Of a stretch of DNA of 64,000 nucleotides, positions 7,313 to 15,623 are shown in pieces (positions within the stretch are counted from its first letter, which is position 1; each line of letters starts with the position of its first letter). The DNA lies in the NCBI RefSeq assembly GCF_014649835.1, contig NZ_BMTU01000007.1, forward strand, positions 248,001 through 312,000, read 5' to 3'. The position numbers were made by a program, and so were the translations under genes. The stretch is from Streptomyces pilosus (GTDB taxonomy: Bacteria; Actinomycetota; Actinomycetes; Streptomycetales; Streptomycetaceae). The notes below the pieces were generated by a model. It made no database searches. It was not told the origin of the DNA and saw only the letters and a program-made list of their open reading frames with translations.

Positions 7313-9976
7313 CTGACTACGACGTTCCGAGAGCTCGGAATCCTTCCCGAGACCGCCGAGGCCCTGGAGGCCGTCGGCATCATCACTCCGTTCCCCATCC
7401 AGGAGATGACGCTCCCCGTGGCCCTGACGGGCACGGACGTCATCGGCCAGGCCAAGACCGGCACCGGCAAGACGCTGGGCTTCGGCCTCCCGCTCCTGGA
7501 GCGCGTCACCGTCCCCGCGGACGTGGAGGCCGGCCGCGCGCGGCCCGAGGACCTCACCGACACGCCGCAGGCGCTGGTCGTCGTCCCCACCCGTGAGCTG
7601 TGCACGCAGGTCACGAACGACCTGCTGACCGCCGGCAAGGTGCGCAACGTGCGCGTCACGGCGATCTACGGCGGCCGGGCCTACGAGCCGCAGGTCGAGG
7701 CCCTGAAGAAGGGTGTCGACGTGGTCGTCGGCACCCCGGGCCGGCTGCTCGACCTCGCCGGGCAGAAGAAGCTGAACCTGAAGGACGTGCGGGCGCTCGT
7801 CCTCGACGAGGCCGACGAGATGCTCGACCTGGGCTTCCTGCCCGACGTCGAGAAGATCATCAACATGCTTCCGGCGAAGCGCCAGACGATGCTGTTCTCG
7901 GCCACCATGCCGGGCGCGGTGATCGGCCTGGCCCGGCGCTACATGTCGCAGCCGACGCACATCCGCGCCACGACGCCGGACGACGAGGGCGCGACGGTCG
8001 CGAACACGACGCAGTTCGTCTACCGCGCCCACAACATGGACAAGCCCGAGATGGTCGCGCGGATACTGCAGGCCGAGGGCCGGGGCCTGGTCATGGTCTT
8101 CTGCCGCACCAAGCGCACCGCCGCCGACCTCGCCGACCAGCTCAAGCAGCGCGGCTTCGCCTCCGGCGCGGTCCACGGCGACCTCGGCCAGGGTGCCCGT
8201 GAGCAGGCGCTGCGCGCGTTCCGCAACGGCAAGGTGGACGTGCTCGTCTGCACCGACGTCGCCGCCCGCGGCATCGACGTCGAGGGCGTCACGCACGTCA
8301 TCAACTACCAGTCCCCCGAGGAAGAGAAGACGTACCTGCACCGCATCGGCCGCACCGGCCGCGCGGGGGCGAAGGGTACGGCGATCACGCTGGTCGACTG
8401 GGACGACATCCCGCGCTGGCAGCTGATCAACAAGGCGCTGGACCTGGGCTTCAGCGACCCGCCGGAGACCTACTCCACCTCGCCGCACCTGTTCACCGAC
8501 CTGGGTATCGCCGAGGGCACCAAGGGCATCCTGCCGCGCTCGGAGCGGACCCGCGCCGGGCTGGACGCGGAGGAACTGGAGGACCTGGGCGAGCCGGGCG
8601 GCCGCGCTCCGCGCGGGCGCGGTGGCCGGGACGGACGAGGTGGCCGCGACGGCCGCGGTGGCTCGCGTCCCGAGGAGCGGGAGAGCTCCGCGCGGACGCC
8701 GCGGCGCCGCCGCCGCACGCGTGGCGGTACGCCGCTGGACGAGGCGGCGCAGCAGCCCGCGAACCCGGTCGCCGAAGGCGCCGGTGAGGGCACCGGAGAG
8801 GCGGAGGCCGGTACGGCCCCGCGCATCCCGCGCCGTCGCCGCCGTACGCGCGGCGGTGCCGCGTCGGGCGCCCCGTCGGCGGTCACGGCGGATTCGGTGG
8901 AGATCACGGAGCCCGTGGAGGCGGCGGAGTCCGCCGTCGACACGGCCGAGGGCACGGTGGACACCGCCGAGGCCGCCGCGAAGCCGCGCCGCCGCCGGAC
9001 CCGCAGGTCCGCGGAGACGGCGGCGGTGGACACGGTGACCTCCGTCGCCCCGTCCCCGGCCGAGGAGCCCGCGGTGGCCGTCGCGACCCCGGTCGCCCCG
9101 GAGCCCGAGGCGCCGGCCGCGGAGGCGAAGCCGTGCCGCACCCGCAAGACCGCCGCCGCGAAGGCCGAGGAGGCCGTCGACACCGCCGAGGCGAACGCGG
9201 AGGGGCCGGCGGAGGCCGTCGCGACCAAGCCGCGCCGCACCCGCAAGACCGCCGCCGCGAAGGCCGAGGAGGCCGTCGACACCGCCGGGGCGAACACCGC
9301 GCCGGCCGAGGCCGCCGAGGCCAAGCCCCGCCGCACCCGCAAGACGGCGGCGAAGGCCGAGGCCGCGGTCGACACCGCCGAGGCGGTCGAGGCGACGGAG
9401 AGCAAGCCCCGGCGGGCGCGCAAGACCGCCGCCCAGGCCGAGACGGTCGTCGAGGAAGCGGAGGCCAAGCCGCGCCGCACGCGCAAGACCGCCGCCGCGA
9501 AGGCCGAGGAGGCCGTCGACACCGCCGAGGCCAAGCCCCGGCGCACGCGGAAGACGGCAGCCGCCACCGCGGCCGGCGACACGGTCGACGCCGCCGAGGC
9601 CGCGCCGCGCCGCCGTATCCGCAAGACGGCGGAGTCCGCGGAGCCGGCCCCCGCCGTCGAGATCCCGGCACAGACGGCGCCGGAGGGCGGGGAGGCGGAG
9701 GCCAAGCCGCGCCGCACGCGCAAGACCGCCGCCAAGAAGGCGGAGGCCGCCGTGGACACCGCCGAGGCCAAGCCCCGGCGCACGCGGAAGACGGCAGCGG
9801 CCGCCACGGCCGGTGACCCGGTCGAGGCCGCCGAGGCCAAGCCGCGCCGTACGCGCAAGGCCGCCGCCGACATTCCCGCGCAGTCCGCGCCGGAGACGGA
9901 GGCAGCCGGGGAGGCGAAGCCCAGGGCCCGCCGTACCCGGAAGGCCACGGCCGCCGCGGAACCCGCGGAGAGCTGA
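7313..9976 (+). CDS. DEAD-box RNA helicase with long repetitive basic C-terminal tail
   Basis: 887 aa. The core (about 1-400) has FPIQ (Q motif), AKTGTGKT (motif I, ~48-55), PTRELC (Ia), DEAD (~164), SAT (III), ARGID (V) and HRIGRTGR (VI, ~342), so it is an ATP-dependent RNA unwinding enzyme acting in the cytoplasm, probably in ribosome assembly or mRNA turnover. From about residue 430 the tail is Arg/Gly-rich, then built of repeated K-P-R-R-T-R-K-T-A-A-A-K-A-E-E-A-V-D-T-A-E-like units, probably an RNA-binding disordered region. There is no ATG, GTG or TTG in frame between the upstream stop (7232) and the core; a CTG at 7313, 7 bases after AGAAGAGG, is the best start. A terminator follows the stop. 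Confidence 0.9.
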   Translation: MTTTFRELGILPETAEALEAVGIITPFPIQEMTLPVALTGTDVIGQAKTGTGKTLGFGLPLLERVTVPADVEAGRARPEDLTDTPQALVVVPTRELCTQVTNDLLTAGKVRNVRVTAIYGGRAYEPQVEALKKGVDVVVGTPGRLLDLAGQKKLNLKDVRALVLDEADEMLDLGFLPDVEKIINMLPAKRQTMLFSATMPGAVIGLARRYMSQPTHIRATTPDDEGATVANTTQFVYRAHNMDKPEMVARILQAEGRGLVMVFCRTKRTAADLADQLKQRGFASGAVHGDLGQGAREQALRAFRNGKVDVLVCTDVAARGIDVEGVTHVINYQSPEEEKTYLHRIGRTGRAGAKGTAITLVDWDDIPRWQLINKALDLGFSDPPETYSTSPHLFTDLGIAEGTKGILPRSERTRAGLDAEELEDLGEPGGRAPRGRGGRDGRGGRDGRGGSRPEERESSARTPRRRRRTRGGTPLDEAAQQPANPVAEGAGEGTGEAEAGTAPRIPRRRRRTRGGAASGAPSAVTADSVEITEPVEAAESAVDTAEGTVDTAEAAAKPRRRRTRRSAETAAVDTVTSVAPSPAEEPAVAVATPVAPEPEAPAAEAKPCRTRKTAAAKAEEAVDTAEANAEGPAEAVATKPRRTRKTAAAKAEEAVDTAGANTAPAEAAEAKPRRTRKTAAKAEAAVDTAEAVEATESKPRRARKTAAQAETVVEEAEAKPRRTRKTAAAKAEEAVDTAEAKPRRTRKTAAATAAGDTVDAAEAAPRRRIRKTAESAEPAPAVEIPAQTAPEGGEAEAKPRRTRKTAAKKAEAAVDTAEAKPRRTRKTAAAATAGDPVEAAEAKPRRTRKAAADIPAQSAPETEAAGEAKPRARRTRKATAAAEPAES
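9100..9960 (+). repeat. Internal tandem repeats encoding the helicase basic tail
   Basis: At least ten diverged copies of a roughly 60-100 base unit, each encoding K-P-R-R-T-R-K-T-A-A-x followed by an Ala/Glu-rich spacer ending near V-D-T-A-E. Some copies are identical over more than 40 bases (for example near 9130, 9240 and 9480), which points to recent duplication or gene conversion. Confidence 0.85.
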
Positions 9977-9988
9977 CGCACCACCCAC

Positions 9989-10028
9989 GCCGACGGCCCG
10001 GTCCCCCACGCGGGACCGGGCCGTCGGC
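9989..10028 (+). terminator. Terminator hairpin after the helicase gene
   Basis: Perfect 17-bp stem (GCCGACGGCCCGGTCCC / GGGACCGGGCCGTCGGC) with a 6-base loop, 12 bases after the helicase stop. Confidence 0.9.
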
Positions 10029-10090
10029 ATGTCCGCCCGTCCACAGCGGACGCCCCGCCCCGCGCCGGCCGTCGGTGTGGGCGTACCCGC

Positions 10091-10096
10091 TACCCT
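10091..10096 (+). promoter_or_regulatory. Candidate -10 box (TACCCT) for a leaderless transcript
   Basis: TACCCT ends 7 bases before the GTG start of the following hydrolase and there is no RBS, the usual arrangement of Streptomyces leaderless mRNAs. Confidence 0.5.
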
Positions 10097-10103
10097 CGGC
10101 CTC

Positions 10104-10964
10104 GTGACCAGCCACTCCGCTTCCGCCCCGTCCTCCGGCGCACGCCGGCTGCGTACCGCCCGCGGTGAGTTCGCCGTCGTGGACGTGCCGCCCGCCTCCG
10201 GGGTCACGGCCCGCGGGACCGTGCTGCTGCTGCCCGGGTACACCGGCAGCAAGGAGGACTTCACGCTGGTGCACGAGCCGCTCGCCGCGCGCGGCTACCG
10301 CACCGTCGCCGTGGACGGACGGGGGCAGTACCAGTCCGAGGGGCCAGCCGACGACGAAACCGCCTACGCCCAGGAGGAGTTGGCGCGGGACGTGCTTGCC
10401 CAGGCGGCGGCGCTCGACGCGCCCGTGCACCTCGTCGGGCACTCGCTCGGCGGCCAGATCGCCCGGGCCGCCGTCCTCCTCGATCCCTCCCTCTTCCGCA
10501 CCCTCACCCTCGTCTCCTCGGGTCCCGCGCGGATCTCCGTCTCCCAGGAGCAGCGGGTGAAGCTGCTGCGGGACGCGCTCGCGGTGATGTCGATGGCGGA
10601 GTGCTGGGAGGCGATCCTCGCCATGGGCCCGCCGGAGGAGGTCGGCGGCCCGGCCCGCGGGATCGGCGGCCAGGAGTGGCTCAGGGAACGCTGGCTGGGC
10701 ACCCAGCCCGCACAACTACTGACGACCGGGCGCCAGTTGTGCGTCGAGCCGGACCGCGTCGCCGAACTGGCCGCCGTGCCGCTGCCGTTCCACGTCCTGT
10801 CGGGTGAGCGCGACGACACCTGGCCGGTGCCGGACCTCGACCGGATGGCCCGGCGGCTGGGTGCGCACCGCACGGTCGTCGACGGGGCCGAGCACTCACC
10901 CGCCGTCGACCGGCCCGGGCCGACCGCCCGGGCCCTCGCCGACTTCTGGGACGCCTCCCGCTAG
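10104..10964 (+). CDS. Alpha/beta hydrolase
   Basis: 286 aa. LLPGYTGSKEDF supplies the oxyanion turn, GHSLGG near residue 113 the nucleophile Ser, VLSGERDDTWP the acid and DGAEHSPAVDRPG the His. It resembles the monoglyceride-lipase/proline-iminopeptidase side of the family; substrate not predictable. The GTG start has no RBS but a TACCCT -10-like box 7 bases upstream, so the mRNA is probably leaderless. Its TAG stop overlaps the stop of the convergent NYN gene by three bases (CTAG). Confidence 0.85.
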   Translation: MTSHSASAPSSGARRLRTARGEFAVVDVPPASGVTARGTVLLLPGYTGSKEDFTLVHEPLAARGYRTVAVDGRGQYQSEGPADDETAYAQEELARDVLAQAAALDAPVHLVGHSLGGQIARAAVLLDPSLFRTLTLVSSGPARISVSQEQRVKLLRDALAVMSMAECWEAILAMGPPEEVGGPARGIGGQEWLRERWLGTQPAQLLTTGRQLCVEPDRVAELAAVPLPFHVLSGERDDTWPVPDLDRMARRLGAHRTVVDGAEHSPAVDRPGPTARALADFWDASR

Positions 10965-11854
10965 CACTGCGCCTGGAGATGGGCCCAGAAGCCGTCCCGC
11001 AGGGAGCGGCGCAGGTCCGCCTGGCCGCGCAGGGAGTACTGGAGCAGGCTCTCCGCCTCCACCAGCAGGTCCTGGTCGACGGACCCGGGCAGGTACGGAT
11101 GGCCGGGGAGGAGTTCCGCCATGGTTTCCCGGCCACGGGCGACGAGCCACTTCGCGGCGATCTGCGCGCCGACGAACCGGACGTCCTCACGGGTGGGCCG
11201 GCCCGTGCCGGTTTCGTACGCCGGTGCCGTGCGCCGGGATACGTAGGGCTTGAAGAAGTCGAGGTCCAGGGTGCGCTGGCTGTCGACCTCCCAGAGCAGC
11301 GGCTCCGCCTGGTTGCGGCCCTCGGGCGCCTCGATGCCCCACAGGTGGACCCGGGCGCCGTACCCCTGCGCCGCCTCGACGGCCGAGACGAGGTCCTCGT
11401 CGCCGCCGAGCAGGGCCGCGTCGCTGATGGCGCGGTACCGGGCCAGCGACTCCAGGTCGGTGCGGATCAGGGAGTCGACGCCCTTCTGCTGGTTGTTGGC
11501 GTTGAGGTTGCCGAGGCGGACCTTGACGTCGGGCAGTTCGGCGATGGTCTGCTGCTCGGCGGTGTGGATGCGGCGCCTGGCCCCGTCGTACCAGTAGACG
11601 CGCAGCAGCCTGCTGTCGGCGAAGACGGTGCGGGCCCGGTCGATGAGCGCGTCGATGAGTCCCTCGGCGTCGAGGTCGAACGCCCGGCGGTCCTCCGTCC
11701 CGGCGACGAGCCGGCCCGCGGCGGCGTACAGGTACCCGGCGTCGACGAAGATCGCATGGGTCGAGGGTGTCTTCGCCACCTCGGCGAGCATGCGCTGAAG
11801 CAGTTCGTTGGTGCGGTCGATACGGGCGTGCAGGGCCGCGAGGTCGTCGTTCAT
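10961..11854 (-). CDS. NYN-domain (PIN-like) putative ribonuclease
   Basis: 297 aa from the chosen ATG. The NYN/LabA-like core (about 25-180) keeps the acidic residues of PIN-type nucleases: FVDAGYLY (Asp), Y-W-Y-D-G, KGVDSLIRTDL and GGDEDLVSAVEAA. A C-terminal helical domain follows (EDVRFVGAQIAAKWL, then LRRSLRDGFW). NYN proteins are predicted metal-dependent RNases in RNA processing; activity here is inferred. Upstream ATG (11863) and GTG (11878) are alternative starts; I prefer 11854 for its GGAAG 4 bases upstream. Stops of this gene and the convergent hydrolase overlap. Confidence 0.85.
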   Translation of the reverse strand: MNDDLAALHARIDRTNELLQRMLAEVAKTPSTHAIFVDAGYLYAAAGRLVAGTEDRRAFDLDAEGLIDALIDRARTVFADSRLLRVYWYDGARRRIHTAEQQTIAELPDVKVRLGNLNANNQQKGVDSLIRTDLESLARYRAISDAALLGGDEDLVSAVEAAQGYGARVHLWGIEAPEGRNQAEPLLWEVDSQRTLDLDFFKPYVSRRTAPAYETGTGRPTREDVRFVGAQIAAKWLVARGRETMAELLPGHPYLPGSVDQDLLVEAESLLQYSLRGQADLRRSLRDGFWAHLQAQC

Positions 11855-12081
11855 CACTTCCATTGTCCCGGTGGTCACGCTGTGAACACAACCGGTCCCG
11901 GTCGGTCTCCTTCGAAACCCTTACTCGTCAGTATTTAGTCGATCGAACATTTTCTTTAGCGTAGGGAATGTTTGCACGGGGCATGTCGTTGAACGCTTCA
12001 GGGACACGGGCCCGGATGCCCGTGGGCCACCCACCGAGTAGTTCTCCTTCAGGAGGATGACCAGACGAAGGGAGAAGCCCT

Positions 12082-12234
12082 ATGCGCTTCGAAATCATGC
12101 GACTCGACGACGTCGACGGCACGCCCGTGGACTCGACCGTCGTGGACGCCGCCTCCGTCAACAGCATCGTGCAGCAGGCCGCCGCCATCGGGCAGCGCCT
12201 GTGGATCCGCCCGGCCGACACACCGGCCTCGTAA
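12082..12234 (+). CDS. 50-aa peptide of unknown function
   Basis: Begins MRFEIMRLDDVDGTPVDSTV and ends at a TAA. The ATG has a strong RBS (GAAGGGAGAAG, ~5 bases away), third-position GC is high, and a clear terminator follows 65 bases later; an unusually AT-rich stretch upstream (about 11920-11970) looks like a promoter. The peptide is soluble, with a beta-like N-terminus, a helix (ASVNSIVQQAAAIGQRLW) and a short tail. I do not recognise a family; it could be a small stand-alone domain like those found beside NYN or RNA-related genes, but that is speculation. Confidence 0.75.
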   Translation: MRFEIMRLDDVDGTPVDSTVVDAASVNSIVQQAAAIGQRLWIRPADTPAS

Positions 12235-12298
12235 CGCGTAAGACTCCTCGCGCGCGGACACCGGCCACACGGGCCGGGGCCCGGTACGCATGCTTCGA

Positions 12299-12330
12299 GA
12301 GCCCCCGTACCGCCATCGGTACGGGGGCTC
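12299..12330. terminator. Bidirectional terminator between peptide gene and marC
   Basis: Perfect 13-bp stem (GAGCCCCCGTACC / GGTACGGGGGCTC), 6-base loop, placed between two convergent genes. Confidence 0.9.
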
Positions 12331-12357
12331 CGCGTATGTCCGGCGCCGGTACGGCGT

Positions 12358-12963
12358 TCAGCCGCCCTGGATCACCTGGGTGACGCCGTTGATGATCTGC
12401 TGCACCGCGATCGCGGACAGCATCATGCCCGCCAGGCGCGTCACCAGGACCACTCCCCCGTCCTTGATGACCCGGATGATCAGCAGCGAGTACCGCATCA
12501 CCAGCCACAGCACGACGTGGATGGCGAGGATCGCCGACCACACCGAGACCTGCCCGGTGACGCCGTCGGCCTTCTGCACGGCCAGGATGACCGACACGAT
12601 CGCCCCCGGGCCGGCGAGCAGCGGCATGCCCAGCGGGACGAGCGCGACGTTGACGTCCTTGGTCTGCTGGGGCTCGTCGGTCTTGCCCGTGAGCAGGTCG
12701 AGGGCGATCAGCAGGAGGAGCAGCCCGCCCGCGATCATCAGCGCGGGCACCGACACGTGCAGGTAGGCCAGGATCTGGTGGCCGAGCAGCCCGAACACGG
12801 TGATGACACCGCCGGCCACGCAGACGGCCTGGAAGGCCATCCGCTTCTGCACCTTGGCGGGCCGGCCGGCGGTCAGGGCGAGGAAGATCGGGGTGATCCC
12901 CGGGGGATCCATGATGACGAACAGGGTGAGGAAGAGAGAGCCGAAGACGGCGATGTCGAACAT
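12358..12963 (-). CDS. MarC-family integral membrane protein
   Basis: 201 aa with six hydrophobic segments and MarC/UPF0056 hallmarks: MDPPGITPIFLALT near residues 18-31, PLGMPLLAGPGAI near 115-127 and a C-terminal GLINGV-like end (AVQQIINGVTQVI). MarC proteins are inner-membrane proteins of unknown transport role; the old multiple-antibiotic-resistance link is not supported. ATG start with AAGGCAG upstream. The gene follows the PHP-domain gene after 159 bases on the same strand. Confidence 0.9.
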   Translation of the reverse strand: MFDIAVFGSLFLTLFVIMDPPGITPIFLALTAGRPAKVQKRMAFQAVCVAGGVITVFGLLGHQILAYLHVSVPALMIAGGLLLLLIALDLLTGKTDEPQQTKDVNVALVPLGMPLLAGPGAIVSVILAVQKADGVTGQVSVWSAILAIHVVLWLVMRYSLLIIRVIKDGGVVLVTRLAGMMLSAIAVQQIINGVTQVIQGG

Positions 12964-13122
12964 GACTGCCTTGCTGAAGAACCGGTGAGGGACGTACGGG
13001 GGCGCACGAGGGCGCGCGCGGCGGTACGCGCGCACGACCGGGAACGCCGCGGGCAAAGGGGTGGGTCGAGAGGGTGAGGAGCCGGACCCGGGCACATCGG
13101 CGCCGGACCCGGGGGGGGAGGC

Positions 13123-13980
13123 TCAGACTCCTCCGGCCCCCGGCACGGGGAACGCCCCGGTCGCGCGGCGCGTGATCTCGCCGTACACCTCGGGGTCGGT
13201 GGTGAACTCGCCGAGGACACAGGTCTTGCGGCTGCCGTGGTAGTCGCTGGACCCGGTGACCAGGAGACCCAGCTCCCCGGCCAGGCCGCGCAGCCGCGCC
13301 CGGGTGTCGGGGTCGTGGTCCATGTGGTCGACCTCGATGCCGTCGAGGCCGGCCTCGGCGAGCGCGGCGATCGCGGACTCCGGTACGGTCCGGCCGCGCT
13401 TGGTCGCGGCGGGGTGCGCGAAGACGGCGACCCCGCCCGCGTCCTTGACCAGCCGCAGGGCCTCGAAGGGGTCGGTCTCGTGCTTCTCCATGTACGCGCG
13501 GCCGCCGTCGGCCAGCCACTCCCGGGTGAAGGCGTCGTTCACGCTCGGCACGACCCCCAGCTCGACCAGCGCGGAGGCCACGTGCGGACGCCCCACCGAG
13601 CCGTCGCCGGCGATCCGGGCGACCTGGTCCCAGGTGACCGGGACACCCAGCGCGTTCAGCTTGGCGATCATGCCCTTCGCCCGGGGCACCCGGTCGTCCC
13701 GGACGAGCTCGCGCTCGGCGAGCAGGGCGGGCTCCTCGGGGTCGAAGAGGTAGGCCAGCATGTGCATGCTGATGCCGTCGAGCCGGCAGGAGAGCTCGGC
13801 CCCGGTGACCAGCGTGAGCCCCTCCGGCAGCACGGAGAGGGCCTCGGCGTGCCCGCGGGTGGTGTCGTGGTCGGTCAGCGCGACGACGTCCAGACCGGCG
13901 GCGGCAGCCTTGCGGACCAGGTCGGCGGGCGTGTCCGTACCGTCGGACGCGGTGGAGTGGGTGTGCAGGTCGATACGCAC
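13123..13980 (-). CDS. PHP-domain metal-dependent phosphoesterase (RNase AM / YciV-like)
   Basis: 285 aa with the PHP-domain metal ligands in order: DLHTHSTASDGT (1-15), TDHDTT (36-41), GAELS (60-64), HPAA (~195) and SDYHGSRK (~247). This is the layout of YciV/RnmA, which releases nucleotides from 3',5'-bisphosphates and trims 5' ends of RNA; I infer a similar nucleotide or RNA phosphoesterase. GTG start. The upstream 305-base spacer is repeat-rich. Confidence 0.85.
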   Translation of the reverse strand: MRIDLHTHSTASDGTDTPADLVRKAAAAGLDVVALTDHDTTRGHAEALSVLPEGLTLVTGAELSCRLDGISMHMLAYLFDPEEPALLAERELVRDDRVPRAKGMIAKLNALGVPVTWDQVARIAGDGSVGRPHVASALVELGVVPSVNDAFTREWLADGGRAYMEKHETDPFEALRLVKDAGGVAVFAHPAATKRGRTVPESAIAALAEAGLDGIEVDHMDHDPDTRARLRGLAGELGLLVTGSSDYHGSRKTCVLGEFTTDPEVYGEITRRATGAFPVPGAGGV

Positions 13981-14285
13981 GACGCGTTACTCCAAGCGGT
14001 TCCGGACGGACGGGGACGCTTCAGGATAGCCGGACTCCGGACCTCCTTCGTCATACCCGAACCCGCTCTGCGCCCCCTACCGAGTGCCCCCTACCGATCC
14101 GCCGGCCTCCACCGCGCCGCCGAGCTCACCGATCCGCCGGCCTCCACGGACCCGCCGCACCCCCGACCCGCCCCACCGCCCGATCCGCCGTAGGCACCGA
14201 CCACCGCACCCTGCCGACCCGCCACACTCCGCCGACCCGCCGCACCACGCGGGTCCGCCGCCGGCGACCACGCCGAGGAGGTGTC
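13981..14285. repeat. Repeat-rich intergenic spacer (CGATCCGCCG / CGACCCGCCGCAC motifs)
   Basis: A 305-base non-coding stretch between two minus-strand genes. From about 14085 to 14265 it consists of imperfect copies of 10-13 base units, e.g. CCGATCCGCCGGCCTCCAC (twice) and CGACCCGCCGCAC variants with strong C/G strand bias. The promoter of the PHP gene should also be here (just after 13980). Confidence 0.65.
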
Positions 14286-14927
14286 CTACACCTCCAGCAG
14301 TCGCGGGGACAGCGCCCCGCAGGGCACCAGTTCCACCTCGGCCCCCGCGTCCCGCAGGTCGGTCAGGACCAGCTCGTCGTACATCAGCAGGCCCGACTGC
14401 TCCGGCCACACCACCGCCCACAGCCACATGCCGAGCGCCTCGCCGGCGAACACGGCACGGTCGTCGGGTGTCTTCGAGACGTGCCAGAGCGGGGTCGGCC
14501 GGCCGGCGGCCAGCACCTTCGCCTGGGGCGGCTTCTCGACGTTCATGTACGGACCCGGGTCCGGGCCCTCCGTGCCCGCGTACCGGGCGCCGAGGCCGAC
14601 GCCGAGCTCCTCGGCGACCAGGATCAGCTCACCCATGCCGCCGAGCGGTCCCGGACCGGTACAGGCGACGGCGGTCGCCCGGCCCCCGCTGCGGTCGTCA
14701 CCCGCGCTGGCCACGCCCGTGAAGAGCCAGCCGACCGGGAGCGGCCACGGCATCCACACCGGCACTCTGGTGCGGTGCACGACGACCTCGAGGGCCTCGA
14801 CGCTCGGCGGTATCACGGGCTGTACCGGGTGCACGGTGCCGTGTGCGTCGCACTGCCAGGCATCCGAGAAGAGGCCGGGAGCCCTGACCCGGCCACCGCA
14901 CTTCGGGCAACTGGGTTCGCCCCTCAT
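14286..14927 (-). CDS. Zinc-ribbon protein of unknown function (DUF6758-like)
   Basis: 213 aa. The N-terminus has CPKCGG (7-12) and C-D-A-H (26-29), a small zinc ribbon. The remainder is a single alpha/beta-looking domain rich in Trp and Gly, with PVWMPWPLPVGW and GGMGELILVAEELGVGLG. I associate it with an actinobacterial DUF often listed as DUF6758; no function is known. The ATG has a weak purine-rich upstream site. Confidence 0.75.
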   Translation of the reverse strand: MRGEPSCPKCGGRVRAPGLFSDAWQCDAHGTVHPVQPVIPPSVEALEVVVHRTRVPVWMPWPLPVGWLFTGVASAGDDRSGGRATAVACTGPGPLGGMGELILVAEELGVGLGARYAGTEGPDPGPYMNVEKPPQAKVLAAGRPTPLWHVSKTPDDRAVFAGEALGMWLWAVVWPEQSGLLMYDELVLTDLRDAGAEVELVPCGALSPRLLEV

Positions 14928-15038
14928 AGAGCCCCACGGTCCTAGCTCTGCCGCGCCACGTCAAGGACGATCACCCGTCCAGCGCAGTCATCTTGTGCCA
15001 TGAGCACATGGATCACGGCGCTGTGCCGGCCGCCCGGC

Positions 15039-15623
15039 TCAGTCCAGCGAGGCGGACCTGCGGACCGGGTCACGCAGGTCCGTGCCCTGGGTCAGCCAGC
15101 GCTCCTGGAGGGCCTGGGCTCCGTGCACGCGCTTCCAGGCGGCCTCGTTCGGCGTCATCGGCAGCAGCGGCAGGAACCGGACGGGGTCCAGCGGCTCGTC
15201 GAGCTCGAGGTCCTCCACCAAGCCGCCCGGCTCGGCGACCAGCACCGAGGTGAAGGGGGCGCCGGGCCACAGCGGTCCGCCCACGTCGAGCGAGGCGCCG
15301 GGAGCCACGACCACGCCTTCGACCTGCGGGGACGCAGCCAGGACGGCGAGCGGGCGGAGCACCTTGTCGGTGTCCGCGACGCCGGCCCGCACCGAAAGCA
15401 CCAGCTCGGCACGCGGCCCCCTGACCGGGTCCGCGACCACCGCCGTGGGGTCGGTCATGGGCTGCGCGGACATGCCGAGGGTGGCGTAGCGCGCGATGTC
15501 GCCCTCGTGGAAGCGCAGCACCTCGATGCGGTCCGTGCCCAGGAAGGTGACCGCCGCGCGGGCGTCCGGTTCGCCCAGCGCCGTGCGCAGCCGGGCCTCG
15601 ACCAGAGGAAGAACATCAGCCAT
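15039..15623 (-). CDS. Suppressor-of-fused-like domain protein
   Basis: 194 aa from the ATG. The sequence (ELVLSVRAG, PLAVLAASPQVEGVVVAPGASLDVG, APFTSVLVAEPGG, LPLLPMTPNEAAWKRVHGAQAL) fits the bacterial SUFU-like domain, whose LLP-x-x-x-x-E-x-x-x-x-x motif is common in small stand-alone proteins sometimes tied to toxin immunity. Here it is not beside any polymorphic toxin, so the role is open. A longer reading upstream lacks an RBS. Confidence 0.75.
   Translation of the reverse strand: MADVLPLVEARLRTALGEPDARAAVTFLGTDRIEVLRFHEGDIARYATLGMSAQPMTDPTAVVADPVRGPRAELVLSVRAGVADTDKVLRPLAVLAASPQVEGVVVAPGASLDVGGPLWPGAPFTSVLVAEPGGLVEDLELDEPLDPVRFLPLLPMTPNEAAWKRVHGAQALQERWLTQGTDLRDPVRRSASLD

Noticed and set aside
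7175..10264. Very long minus-strand open frame opposite the helicase
   Set aside because: Antisense of the DEAD-box gene; its Arg/Leu/Gly repeats mirror the helicase tail.
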